Assembly: GCA_021234155.1 (NCBI GenBank) | Contig: JAJEKV010000306.1 | Coordinates: 1-64,000 of the forward strand | Length of the DNA stretch: 64,000 nucleotides | Origin: Isoetes taiwanensis | Lineage: Eukaryota; Streptophyta; Lycopodiopsida; Isoetales; Isoetaceae | Reading direction: 5' to 3' | The notes under the pieces: model-generated | Databases searched by the model: none | Told to the model about the DNA's origin: nothing | The model's input: only the letters and a program-made list of their open reading frames with translations | Translations under genes and position numbers: made by a program | Shown here: piece after piece, positions 10,846-22,949 of the stretch | Layout: each line of letters starts with the position of its first letter | Position numbering within the stretch: position 1 is the stretch's first letter

Positions 10846-13680
10846 ATGTTATTTGGATATGCTAACTTACTATATGTTTTTATGCATTTTAGGTCAATGG
10901 CATGCAAAATGCTAAATCCCCAAGGCCCCAATGATCTTGATCAAGGCAAGGAAAAATCCCCAACTAATGAAGATGACAAAGATGATGGCAAAGGAAAGGA
11001 AAAGACCAGAAATGAAAAGGATGATGCCAAAGGAAAGGAAATTGTACTTTATACTCGGGTCGATTGGAAAAACAAAAAGGTCAAGATCCTGCATGCATGC
11101 AACAGAGAGGCAGTAGGAGAAGGGATTATTGTTCTAGCAGATCCTATCAATGCAGTGAATGATGAAAGATTAGGGGAGGACAGGTTAGGTGTGGCAATCT
11201 CAAAATTATATGACAATTGGAAGGAAAAGGGTTCAGGCAAACAAGAATGCCTTGCTTGTGTGAAGCAACTAGAGGTTCCAACTATTGTTGCATGGCCTAG
11301 GGGCCGGTATTCAAGCGGAGGGAACTACTGCGTTTCCTATAGATGTAGAACCATTGTCAATAATGTTCACACAGTGTAGCAAGAGGCCACTTCCAACTTT
11401 CAAACATTATCCCACCAAAAGATGCAAGTCAGATTATGATTGTTCTCCTGAAGCCTTGATGAAGGTTAGAGGAAGTGAATGTTGTTGGGCTTCTTGTGTT
11501 AGAATGTTCACAATAGAGGAGTTGGTGGGAAATTGTGATAGCAGGAGGAATTTCATGTACACCATATTTGGCTATGCAATTAGGGATGAAAGATCAAAAG
11601 AAAGAAAAGATTCCCATTGAATGGAAAGTGGATATGTTCAAAAGCATGGATGGCTATACATGGAATTCCAACCTCTTCTTGGCACAACTGGCAAAAGAGA
11701 CATGAAAATGGTAGTAAAATTGCATTGCATGGGAACACGGCCGGGTAAGGCCTACCTCAGAACTATAGGCGCAAAGGAAATATTTGAAAGATATGTGGAT
11801 TTCAATGCGAGAAAAACATGCCACATAAGAGTAAAAAGGATGAGCAGGGGTAGAGTTATTGTTGAAAAAGAGATTGCCATCCCATTGTACCCGGAAAGAG
11901 CATATTAGAGGGAAATAAATGCATTGCTTGGGAACTTGGGTGGCCTCTATATCGGCCAGTTTTAGTAGGCTATGGAATAAGCATTTCAAGCATGTGACCA
12001 TAGCAACTTCAAACAACTTTGCCAAGTGCAATTTATGTGCTAAGCTGAAGGAGACACTAGATAAGACTGTGCACCAAGTCTAAGGGCAAAGATAAGGGAA
12101 CATATGAAGGACCATATGACGGATCAACTATCATGTAGATCAACTTATTGGATGTGGAGGACCTTATCCGCAATGGAACCTAATAACTATCTATGTATTA
12201 TACATGATAAAATGGACCAACAGAAGACTTGTCTTCCACAATTCAAGTACATTCTAAGTCATGTGGAAGATCATACCCTTTCATGATTTCAATGGCGGGG
12301 CAATATTGCATGGGCGGTCTCGGACCTATTATGGTCATTTCGGTTTAGAGTTGTGGAGTGATGGTCCGATTTTCACATTGGGAGTATCATGAGGTAGTAT
12401 TGAAACGTTTAGCAAAGGCAAGATTTAGGAGGAATGGACCTAATGAACATGTTGGAGCTTCAACATCTCGTGCTAAACCTCGAGATATCTTGTAAAGCTC
12501 CTCTTGCAACTAGATAATTGTGCTGGTCAAAATAAGAACGGTGGATGTTTTCTTTCCTATCCTACTTAACGGTTTGTGGGTATTTTTTGAAAGAGTCAAT
12601 TTGGGGTTCCTAATGCGGGACATACTCATGAGGATGTGGATGCATTGTTTGGAAAATATAGTCATGTATTGAGGCAATGACGGGTTACCAACTTTCGAGG
12701 CTATTGGAAATATTTCATGGATGTACAAATCCATCTCCTATAGGATCTATCATAGAAGAAGTGCGATTGGAAGAGTTTTGTGGATGGTTATGCTCTCGAC
12801 ATGGAAGGTCATTCTAGACCTCTTCAATTCACTTTTGGGTGAGAGAAGGGATTCCAATCATGCAATGGAAAATGAGACCTTGAGGAGAAGTGGAGGTGGG
12901 GCAGAAATTTGGTGCAGGGATGCAAATGGCAAGCCTATGATACCTCTGGTCAACCAAAAAGCTCTAAAACCAAGCGAAGAAGTCAAGCAATTGGGATTGA
13001 CTAAGGATGGCATCAATGACTACATCAAGCATTGGCAAACTAATTCAGATGACACTAATGGGTGCATTGATAGATTATTGGAAGAAGGTGATCAACTTGT
13101 TGGATGAGGTAGACACATCCTCGGAAAATTTGAAAAGAAGGGTGGTTCCCTAAAAGTAAGTGGAAAACATTAGCTGGTCTTGTGAAGATGATGGTACCAT
13201 TAGTAGCATTGTGAAGGCATATGCTCCTCCTCAATCGATAAACACTATATTTGGTCCTAAGAAGGATAGGCCAAAATATCTAGGCATGGATTGTTATGAA
13301 CCTTCTACGGCGTGGAGTGCCACCAATTTGTAGTAGTAAAACCAGCAGATCTAGAGACCTATCGATTGTGGTTGGGATGGACTATCTCAGGATATTTGCA
13401 AAGAAAGAAGGTGATGTTAACTTCAATAAAGGTGCGTGTGGAATGGTTTTGTCGATTACATCAGTTGAGTAATGTCACAGATAAAGAAAGATATTCATAT
13501 TGTTGGACAAAGAGGTGGAGGAGAAACCCTAGTGATCACGATCTTTGGCTAGACATTGGCTGTATTGTACTCGTGGACTCCAAAACTATTCCTAGTAAAA
13601 CAGCGAGAGTTACAATACCTCGGGATGTAAGGAATAAGGTTCTCATATCCTTGGGGATGTTGGTGGAAAAATGATAGCGA
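10846..13680 (+). pseudogene. Broken gene of an IIHDKMD / LDNC / HTHED-motif family (DUF7869-like)
   Basis: Several consecutive plus-strand frames together look like one long protein. Order seen: a charged linker (10900-11040); a domain reading VDWKNKKVKILHACNREAVG then a conserved DP (11055-11300); a middle part (11390-11900); IIHDKMDQQKT near 12190-12230; GHFGLELWSDGP near 12330; LLQLDNCAGQNKN near 12501-12540; GHTHEDVDALFG at about 12617-12653; DGYALDMEGHSRPLQFTF near 12783-12840; and a C-terminal domain with VKPAD, CWTKRW and IPRDV (13312-13674). From memory, the combination of IIHDKMD, LDNC-x-NKN and GHTHEDxD marks a large family of uncharacterised plant and other eukaryotic proteins related to DUF7869. 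The three acidic motifs are spaced in a way reminiscent of RNase-H-fold (transposase-like) nucleases; that is inference. At least six frame changes or stops interrupt it. Confidence 0.6.
12500..12660 (+). other. Core motifs LDNC and HTHED of the broken gene
   Basis: This is the most diagnostic stretch of the 10846-13680 gene. LQLDNCAGQNKN and GHTHEDVDALFG are about 35-40 codons apart, but a stop and a frame change separate them. Each motif contains a conserved Asp or Glu. The upstream IIHDKMD supplies a third acidic site about 100 codons earlier. Confidence 0.6.
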
Positions 13681-13886
13681 TTACTATGTATCAATCACTT
13701 TTAATAAAAGTTGTGTACTACTTGAGTTTCATGATATATGATTTTGTAATTTGAAGTTAAAGGTGTTATGCCCGTGTGTGATTATATGTTAGCGTCTATT
13801 CTAGTCTAAGGGGGGCAACAAAGATACTAAAAAGTGAATTTAACAAAGTTACTAAAAAGTGCAATATAAAATTTATCCCAAAATTA

Positions 13887-13918
13887 AGACATAATCCCAA
13901 TTTAATTGAATGATGGTT
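13887..13918 (-). repeat. Inverted partner of 167-198 (32 bp)
   Basis: Exact reverse complement of 167-198. It lies between the HTHED-family gene (ends 13680) and the transposase remnant (starts 14116), so the pair brackets the tandem duplication and the broken gene. Confidence 0.6.
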
Positions 13919-14115
13919 CTTTGAATGGTGCAAAGCATGCACCACATCCAATGGTTGTAACCTATGGGATGTGTGGGGTGGGAAGTGGGGCAAAATGAAT
14001 GCCCATTCCTTTAGCTGCCAAAATTACTTCCAGCTCCACAAGGCGCCATGGCCATCAATATTATAAGGTGTGGCCTTGATGGAGATACTCCACACGGGAC
14101 CCTAGCAAAAAAAAT

Positions 14116-14960
14116 GTGATAACCCGGGACTTGAACAATTACGTAATCATCGGTGAGGGGTTTGGACTTGAATGCCCCTTCCTCACATCGCCAATGTTAT
14201 CTTGCCTCATCAGGGTCCCTATTCTTCATGACAACCTCACTTACCCTATTCTCCCCTTTCCTATCTATGACCTTCATGCCCTTCACCTTCCCGGCTTGGA
14301 TGCCAATCTCATCAGCATTCCAAATCCTAGGGGCGAAATCGAACTCATCATAGATTTGTCTCGGATCAAATAGAAGTTATCCAAGTTACGTTGTGTCATA
14401 GCATGCGCCCGAGCTATATCTAATGTCTACGCACTTCTTGGTGCAATCTCACGGATGCCTTTGCTTGAGCGACTTCCACCATTTACTCCCGGGAACCCCG
14501 CGAATCTGAGGTTGCCTTCCATAGCCATCGGTGCGCTTGCCCTCTCTTTGACGGTAGAGTGTAACCTCCATTCCACGCTTCGGCCACAGGAGTTGCCGGG
14601 TTAACTAACTCTTCCCCTTGTAGAGTTGTTAGAATTTGAGGATTACCAATCTGTTTTATGAGTTATATGGCCATACGGTCGGTCCCTTATTGTTGACTCC
14701 GGGTTTCGGACCTTCTAGATGCCTCTCTAACATATATACCATACTCACTAACCTCATCAATATGTGACCATTTGATCTTCGGGCCCTTTGCCCTCGTTTG
14801 CTTGGCCTCCTTGGCATTGTGGGAGATCAAAGACTTGGTTTGTGTTGCCCGGCTTCCTCCCTTGGCCTTGATAACCCTTTTTCTTCTTTGTAGGTACTCT
14901 GTTCTAGCTGGCTTCACCATCGTCCTCCCTGCGCGACCTCTTGTGGAAACCATATTCATT
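14116..14960 (-). pseudogene. DDE-superfamily (Pogo/CENP-B-like) transposase remnant
   Basis: Reading the minus strand from about 14960 downwards, a basic N-terminal stretch (RTEYLQRRKRVIKAKGGSRA) is followed near 14495-14440 by a WWKSLKQRHP-type segment, then a broken linker, then at about 14350-14235 the frame DEFDFAPRIWNADEIGIQAG continuing into VKGMKVIDRKGENRV. The IWNADExGIQ motif holds the first catalytic Asp of the DDE_1 family, and a 'W..F..RHP' segment normally lies upstream in the CENP-B-type DNA-binding region. The second and third catalytic acidic residues are not visible: after NRD at about 14215 similarity stops and unrelated sequence follows. So this is a 5' fragment of a transposase gene, also frameshifted. 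Confidence 0.55.
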
Positions 14961-14999
14961 TGTCGTTGCTCCTCCGCATTTTACGATATCGATAAGTTT

Positions 15000-17090
15000 G
15001 AAAATTGGAAGTTGAAGTTGCCTTTTATCCTATTGGGAGCCATAGCGGGAGCTTGGTATTCAAATTGGGCCCGATGTCGAGTGTTGGAATGGTGAATTCA
15101 AGCGGGGGCATTGAATTCTACTTCCGAATCTTTGGTCGGCATGATTAGTATTCTTAGCAGCCCCGCGAGTGTGTAGATCTATTCCACAATTATAGACAAC
15201 AATTACATGGCTGGCGGGGGCGAATGCGCTTAGCGGAATTTCATTTACCACTTTTATGGACACCGATTACCACGACAGCGGGCTAATGCATGTGAGCTTT
15301 GTTACTGTACGGTACTAGTTGCCGCGGCAATGAGCCGCGGGGCTAACGAGCGGAACAACCCATAACAGCGAGAGGATGTCCACAAAGCGTCAGCGGGTCA
15401 CACCGCATTGGTGAAGCCCTGCCTCCATCCCACGCTAGAGGGGCGGTCGGCATGACACATGGCGATGTCGCACCGACAGTGCGAGTGGGGGGGCCATGCC
15501 CGAAAGGCGATCCGCGATAGGAGGCGACCATACCCTACAATCCACGCGTGAGCAATATTTCTACATGTATGTATATAATGATTGATGGATAATATCAATC
15601 TTATTAATTTGGGATTTTCCGGTATGGAGGAAAACAATTTTGGATTTATTTTTTAGGCAATTCTAAGGTTTTGGGCCTTTTTTGGCCAGGAAAAATAAAC
15701 CGATATTCCAAAAATTGGAAAAAATTTTCAATTTCGATTTCAAATTTTCCTCTTTCTTTACCTTAGGCATACCGATTTTGCCCCTTTGATTTCTGCATTT
15801 TGCATCTTCCACGATTGTGCGGCATGGAAGATAAGTGAGGGCGAGGTAGTCATCGAGGCGCTCTCGTTTTTTGCCATAACCTAATTGGCGGAGTTCGGTC
15901 GACTTCATAACTATGGCATTCGATATAAGCTGTATTTGTTTCTTAAATTGTTTTATAGTTCTATGATTCGAGGTTTGATTCATCTATCGGCTATCTTTGC
16001 ATCTAGCGGAGAAACTACATGCAACATTAACTCAAGCTGGATATTAATAATAATAATAATATTATGTCTAATGCTCACTTGACCCTTGGTAGGCCTTTGA
16101 ATATGTAGCATAATAACAGGGGGTTTTCTTTGTGTTTTTATACGCTTTTCACTAAGGTTTTCCTATGATTTCGTGATGTATTCAAATGGATGTACTAATG
16201 CATTACATCTAGAGTGCACCATTCGAGCCATTGATTTTTAGCCTTTTTTTTTTCAATGGTCAACAACCAATGGCTCACAACAAAAGCCCTTTTTTTTGTC
16301 GTGTGGTGCATATAATGGGCACATGAAGGGCCATTGATTTTGGTCTTTTTTTCCAATGGCTCACAACAAAAGCCCTCTTTTTGTGTGTGTGGTGCATAAT
16401 GGGCACATGAAAGGCTTGAAGGGTGCATGTAGTGCAGTTTCCCCGCCGGCAACACATTTCTTATCATAACTTTTGATATAGAGCTCTGTTTGAGATGATT
16501 TTTATTGCGTTGGAAAGCTCTCTTCGAGATCTTTTTGATAGTGTATGATATGGATACGTTTGGTTAAGTTATCTATGCTAAAACAGTAATTTTTTTTCGG
16601 CCGGGTTTGGTAGCTTTCACATCCTACCGGTGGATTAATCTGTGATTGCGCTTATTGGATATTGTTTTATGGCTCATTCAGAATGAAACTTTGCAAAAAA
16701 ATTACCATGCATTTGTAGATTTTGAGGCAGTTATTAAGCAAATTCAAGGCTTCTAGATCCTTGTGCTAACAAGCGTAAAAAGTTTCCCACTTTGGTTTCT
16801 CACCACAAGAATCCATGGAGGCCAAAGCATCTTAAATTAAATTCCGTTTGAAAATGTTTGTGTATGGGTGTTGCAAACTTTATGACTTTCGTAATAATGG
16901 GATCAATCGGGCTTCTATCTTTATGGTAACTTTTACTTATGTTCTATTTGTTTTTATTGTGATCAAATTCAAAAGCTACTGTGATGAAAGCCTCAAATGA
17001 ATTCTAGTTTTTTTTTTTGTTTGAATTCTAAAATTTTTGTCACACCCGGTGGTGACGCCCCTAAGGCCCCAAGAGACCAATTTTTTTTTT
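15000..17090. other. No gene recognised; GC-rich patch then AT-rich DNA
   Basis: 15260-15560 is unusually GC-rich for the window, with many CG dinucleotides, but no frame is recognisable. 16045-16070 holds an ATA/ATT microsatellite. 16225-16412 contains a roughly 100-bp imperfect tandem duplication (listed separately). An interrupted palindrome GTCAC...GTGAC lies near 17038-17056. I see no gene here. Confidence 0.5.
16225..16412. repeat. Imperfect tandem duplication, unit about 85-103 bp
   Basis: The first unit (16225-16327) and second (16328-16412) share GCCATTGATTTT, a T-run, CAATGGCTCACAACAAAAGC and GGTGCAT-ATAATGGGCACATG. The copies differ mainly in T-run length and a small insertion. 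Confidence 0.75.
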
Positions 17091-17096
17091 TGCAAG

Positions 17097-17633
17097 CACA
17101 AACCCCCAGCACATAACAACCAACACATTAACAACCATTGATATTAACAACCAACACATAACTACCATTGACATTAATTAACACAACCATTGGTTCCAAC
17201 ACATTTTAAATTAAATCCCCAAACCCCCTTTGGTTTGGGTGCATATTCACCGAGGGGGTGACGTAGGGCAGAGCCCCACTCATAATTGTATTTTGCACGC
17301 ACTCCAAATCAACACCATATAGTATTCGCTTGGAAATCTTATAGTATTTTGCTAATCTTGTTATACAAGATAGCAAATTTTGTACTTGCATACCCCACAA
17401 ATGAGGAACTTTACGTGCGGTGTAGATTAAGGAATAAGGGGTGAATATGCCTATCCAGAGTTCGTTGGAGTCACCCGGTGTGAATATGCACCCAAACCAA
17501 AGGGGGTTTAGGGGGATTTTTAATTTAAATGTGTTGGACCCAATGGTTGTGTTAATTAATGTCAATGGTAGTTATGTGTTGGTTGTTAATATCAATGGTT
17601 GTTATGTGTTGGTTGTTATGTGTTGGGGGTTTG
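17097..17633. mobile_element. Fold-back / MITE-like element with about 155-bp inverted arms
   Basis: The left arm 17097-17251 is the near-perfect inverse of the right arm 17477-17633, with a few mismatches and small indels. The termini read ACAAACCCCC-AGCAC on the left and the complementary GTGTTGGGGGTTTGT on the right. The loop (about 225 bp) carries no gene. Arms include AACAACCATTGATATTAAC. Length, long terminal inverted repeats and lack of coding match a non-autonomous DNA transposon. I could not identify a convincing target-site duplication. Confidence 0.75.
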
Positions 17634-17639
17634 TTGGTG

Positions 17640-20600
17640 TGATTACTATCAGATTTGATGCAATTTGCCTGGTTGAGAAGCGAGAAGGAAACCGTTTTCT
17701 CCTTGATGCGTCTAACTTCTAAGGTATTCATGCAAGATGGGTATTGTAGAACAAGCAAAAAGAGTCTTCTCAAGCAATCTTCTTAGACCTTTTTTGTGCT
17801 TGATGTTTCTGGGTTGATTTGGCCTGCAGTCGGCTTAGCTTAGAGATAGATTCAAGCTCGAGTTGTAGGTTAGGATTCAGTGATTTGTTTGTTTCAAAGA
17901 AAGCAGCAAGATATGAGGAAGATGTTCTTGCCCTAAATCCGTCATAGATGAAGATGAGAATGCACAGGGGTAAGGTTTTATTCAATGAAGACATTCATCT
18001 TTTATTTCTATGATCGGAACACCTTTAAATCAGTATCTTTTGCTTGGTGGTCTTTGTAAATGGATTTCTCTATGGAATTAATTTCTTTGTAGGGTTTTCT
18101 AATATTGTGCGTTCTAGCTGCTTCAAGATTGCTCTAAGATTTAGACTTGCTAATTTGTACTATAATTTTACCAGGTATTATATAATGCATTGTTCTATGG
18201 CTAGGCCTGGTGTCATTGCGGTCATGCATGTTCTCATCTAATCGAATCAATGATGTTACTTGATTTTCATGTCCACGCACTTCTAAATTTGCGGGGGCAC
18301 TAGCTACTATCAATCGGCGGCTATGCCATATTACTTTGGGGTAATGACCTATTTCATTGGAGGATCGATATCAAGACTTTTTATTCTTTCCATTTTAAAA
18401 AACATGCCCCGTTTTAAAAGTATGAAGTGGGCAATCCGCTTTCTAATCTATGTCAAGATTGACTTTTGCGTGTGTTCAAAGGCAATCTCCTTCAAGTCGA
18501 TGATTACTACGGGTTGATCATTGGTGTGGAAAGCAACTTCTACACAAATTAATTTTCATAAGTTGTTCCAATGGTTCAAGCGTCACTCAAGCCCAAATCC
18601 TTCCTTTTCTTTTGTTTTTTCGGTGGGCAAGCTTCAACGCTCTTCAAAGCTCCTCTATATGATTAATCATCTTGAGTCTAATCTTTTTATTTACACGCAT
18701 AAAATGAAGCGGTAAGTCGGTAAAGTCCAGATCGCTTTCGATTTACCTTTCACGATTTAGATCCATGTCCATTATTTATTTCAAAAGGAAATTATCGATC
18801 TAGGACAAAACCTATTGATGTGGTTTGATCTCCAAAACTTATTCTCCAATATATCCTTTAGACTTTGTTGTTTAAGAATATAATGGCTTTCATCTCTATA
18901 TTTGGTAGTACATGTTTGGATAGGTCATCTTCTATAACTGTGAACAAATCATGGCCATCTACCATTTTTGATCATGCACTTGTGAGTGTGTCCAACAAAT
19001 TGCTATTAATGTAGCCTATTGCATTTTTCGTTATCCATCAAAATGCTTTATCCCGTTACTAAATGCATGCACCCCCATATTCCTTTTATTTTTACTAACA
19101 CAAGTTGCTAGAATGCAAATCCCCAAATGTCTTCTTCTTTTTCCCATTCTTGTTGTCCAGTTGCCATAATGCGAGACAACCGGTGCATGAAGTATATGGA
19201 CATCTTTTTCTTGAATTATTTACATGGTTCTTACCTCTTTTCTAGCAGGCAAAATCAGTTTTGCTGGCCTGTAATGACCCAATTCAGATTTCACTAACGC
19301 TAAGGCCAATCAAGAGGTAAAATATGCATATCTAGATGCAGCCTTTGTTGCCTGGAGTTGATTGAATAAACATCATATATATCTCTGTCGTATTTCCACC
19401 CATGTTTATCTCCCAAATATCATTTCCATTTATTGTGTTTCGAGAGAACTTATGGTTGGGCAAACTGGAGAAAGTTAGAAGATTCGCTCAGATAATGACT
19501 TAAGGTAGAAACCAAATCAGAGTATAACCAGTTTGAGTTGTTGAGGTATTCGGATGGTTTTTAAATAGGCAGTTCAATCCTACTCTATAAAGCTAGAAGG
19601 CTAGAATAGAAAATTGTTTATGTTCTTACTCTGGGAGTTTGGCTATCAACCTCTGGATTGTTTTGTGCATATCTTCTTTTACAGTTTACAAATGCTCTGT
19701 TTCACCCCTTATGCTTTGTTGCAAGCTTTCTTGCAACTGCTATAAGCAACACCTATATATATACGGGGATATTTTTTTATTTATTTATTTTTTTTTTTTT
19801 TTTAGCATTTGCTGGGTAAGACATTTGCATAAAATTTCCAGAAATATGTGTTTGGATGCTACATCTTCCAGAACCATGTTTCTTAGGTTCGCCTGATGCA
19901 AGAGCGACATTCTTCTGGGCATGCCATCTTCATGCAATATGAAGGAGCCTCTAACCGAAAGTGCTTTTATGATGAACTCTATTTCCTTGCTCTAAGTTAA
20001 TGCTAGTTACATATTGCTTTATGAGGAATAATGCTCCTCTTAGATGTATGTTTTTGCCTAACTTCTAATTTTTTCGGAATCCAATACGCCCTTATATTTC
20101 ATCTTGAGGAGCTCATGGAAAGTCCATGTGCAAGCTAATGGTTACATTTTGCATTTAATTCCTTGTTGCACAATAATTGAACCGAAGGGGAGTATTCAAG
20201 GCGAGAGAACCTTGCTTTAGATCCAATTGAAAGAATTGTAATTAGAGAATTTAAAAAGCGCTTATGCTCTAGGATAGCTATGTTTTTAATTGACCGGTCT
20301 AATGTGCTATTAAAAGTTGTTCCATAACATGTTTCATTGGGCGAGGGGCAAGCTTGAATGGGTACTTTTAAGGAGACATTCAAGTGAGGACATCTTTGGG
20401 ATTCATATGTTGATACCTTGGCTAGAACTGTGGAGATCATTGAACAAGAATGTACAAATTGATTTTATTGACATAAATATGGGTTCCCCTATTGATATAG
20501 TTGTTAAGAAGGGATCCGCTCTTGAATTCGGTCTCCAAAATTGCATTGAAAATTTGTTTGCACTAGCAAACTCAAAGTATGTCCTATTTGTGCTCCAGTT

Positions 20601-22370
20601 TATGAATCCAAGATATTGAATCTTGCTTTTCAGTTTATGCCTCCAAGTTCTGAAGACTATGGCAAGAAAGCAAGAATTTGTACAACGCCATCTTATCAGA
20701 TCCCTGTATTCTTTATGCCTCTTTGAATTCCAATTAGTTCACAACTAATTGATATGCTACTGTAGAAACATCATTGAGCCTTAAATGTTTGTTATGAGTC
20801 TAAATCCTCAATCCCTATTTTATGGCAACACATTTACGATTTAATTCCTCTTGAAAGATCAGTGAGCCTTAAATATTTGTTATGAGTCTAAATCCTCAAT
20901 CCCTTTTTATGGCAACACATTTACGATTTAATTCCTCCTACTTCCTGTTGTAGGCATGATAAAGAAATGCTATACCAATGCGAACAAATTTCACCCCAGG
21001 ACCATATAAATTTTATTTGTTGCTTAATTTGAATAGGGTCTTAGCGTCTTAAGTTGATTCGTTTGCATTTGAATGACATCACCATTTGTTGACTATCTTC
21101 ACTCAAACCCAAAGGTTATTACATAAGAATATAATGAACAATATAGTTGGCCCTCACATTCTATGAATTCCAAACAACTTAATGTTGAGGTAGATAGACT
21201 ATAACAAATTACACCGCTTGCTACTATTATGTAACTTAGCATCAACCAAGATATATATTTTAACCGTCTCTAAGATAGATTACTAACATCATTTGCAACA
21301 TCATTCCATCTAAACAACTTTAGGTCCTAATGAATCCTAAACAATAACGTAATTTGAAACATTTACAAAATCACATTGAAAGCTTCACAACAATGATCAC
21401 CTTCATAGGGGCATGCATATTATTGTCACATTTGAATTTGATATTTGCAAACATAATGACCCATTATGATTCATGTTAGTGCCTTTGAACTGATTCATGG
21501 AGTCGTTTCACACTACAACAATGACCAATAACAAGCTACAAGCATTCGATGTTTCCGCGATGATTCTACATTCTTGGCCAAGGTTGTATTACTCACAACA
21601 ATAATACGCATATAAACACCAACCTTACATATATGTACCTATGTAAAATGGACATCCATCTTGGACAATAACTTAAAATTAGCATAATTGACAACCCTAC
21701 ATATGTTTTTAGATCCTAGATCTTATTCATATCTACAATAAAAAATTGTATTTACGCCGACAAGCACCATAACTAGTCATAGCTAATTTTCAGACTTCAA
21801 CAAAATAACACGACAAACAAAATATGTACCTTGAATGCAAGGGAATAAAGCAAGAGGCGAAGCACTCACTTAATACTTTAATTTATCTCAATGTGATAAA
21901 ATGCTAGGAACATCTTCTATTTATAGAATGGAAGTCCTTTTAGATAGTTGACACGTGTCACTAGCCAAAGGCTATTTTTACGCCACCTGTTTGCATTCTA
22001 AGCCACATATAATGTATATATCTTTCATGAAACGAAGTCTATCTAGATAATCGACATATGTCATTGCCTTCCTTCTGCCACGTGTTCACATTTTAAGCCA
22101 CATGTAAATAATATCAAATATCATTAATAATATAATACACATAATCATTTAGAATCATTCTCCTAAATGAAATAAGACACACGTCAATACAAATCCATCA
22201 AAATCTATATCAAATAAACCATGTGTCAATTCAACACTTTAGTCCCAAGATGATTTGTACATTTGCAAATGATGAATTAAGGCACATAACCAAAAGTCAA
22301 ATACAAGTAAAGATGCAAAGACAGGAATAAAATCTCAGGTTATAAGCATGAAAACCCATTAAGTGAAGTA
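17640..22370. other. AT-rich DNA with no recognised gene
   Basis: The open frames here are short and none matches a family I know (for example 18323-18517, 18521-18715 and 20317-20619 on the plus strand, 17770-17994 on the minus strand). The only structure is an 88-bp tandem duplication at 20776-20940 and poly-T tracts near 19785-19805. It could include introns of an unrecognised gene. Confidence 0.4.
20776..20940 (+). repeat. 88-bp tandem duplication
   Basis: 20776-20863 is repeated at 20864-20940 with only a few changes (both copies begin GAGCCTTAAAT and end TTTACGATTTAATTCCTC). It is almost intact and so probably recent. Confidence 0.85.
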
Positions 22371-22376
22371 ATCTGT

Positions 22377-22567
22377 CTATGAATAAGAGCGCACATCCAG
22401 AAACTCCTTAAAGATCAAGCGCCTCTTACTAGCAGCAAGTGAAGAACAATGATAAGACTTCATTATACTACCTTGAGTATAGTGGAGAACATCATCATCT
22501 GCCATATCCATACCTTTCATTAAGGATTTTTTGAGATCATAAAAGGGCTTTCTAAGAGCTGCTGCCT
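22377..22567 (-). CDS. Possible terminal exon of an unrecognised gene
   Basis: The minus strand carries an uninterrupted frame of about 60 codons after a plausible splice acceptor (TTAG/GCAG near 22567). It contains PFYDLKKSLMKGMDMADDDV and ends RLIFKEFLDVRSYS with a TAG stop at 22377-22379. The composition (alternating basic and acidic residues, conserved-looking aromatic positions) is unlike surrounding DNA. I do not recognise the family and could not find the upstream exon. It may be a spurious frame. Confidence 0.3.
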
Positions 22568-22625
22568 AAGCTATATGAACTACCAATCAGAAAATAGAAT
22601 TGATAATCCGGGCAAAAATCCGGTT

Positions 22626-22933
22626 TATAACTAACTCAATGGATCACATTTTCTAGCATAAGTGTTGGTAGAAAATGTTCAAATGAGCTCTTGTTTGGTG
22701 CAATAGATAGATTTTTAAACCTTAGATGGTTATCTTTTAGCCCCAATGAGAATAGTAAAAATCTTAATAACAATGTTTTTGGAGTTTGATAATCACGTGG
22801 TTAAAATATGTGCAAAGCATCTAAGGTTGGAAATATCTCAATCAGGTCTATCTATTGGCGCCTAAACGAGCTCATTTGGACTTTTCTATCAAAAGTTATG
22901 TTCTAGAAAATGTGATCTAGTGAGTTATCTATA
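22626..22933. mobile_element. Fold-back element, about 310 bp with arms of about 130 bp
   Basis: The left half (from 22626) and right half (to 22933) are imperfect inverse copies. Matching blocks include GATCACATTTTCTAG, CAAATGAGCTC, CAATAGATAGA and AACCTTAGATG, in the same order on each arm. The sequence would form a long imperfect hairpin. There is no coding. It is probably a MITE, or a locus giving rise to small RNAs; the sequence cannot separate these. Confidence 0.7.
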
Positions 22934-22949
22934 ATAGTTTTCTTGTTGG

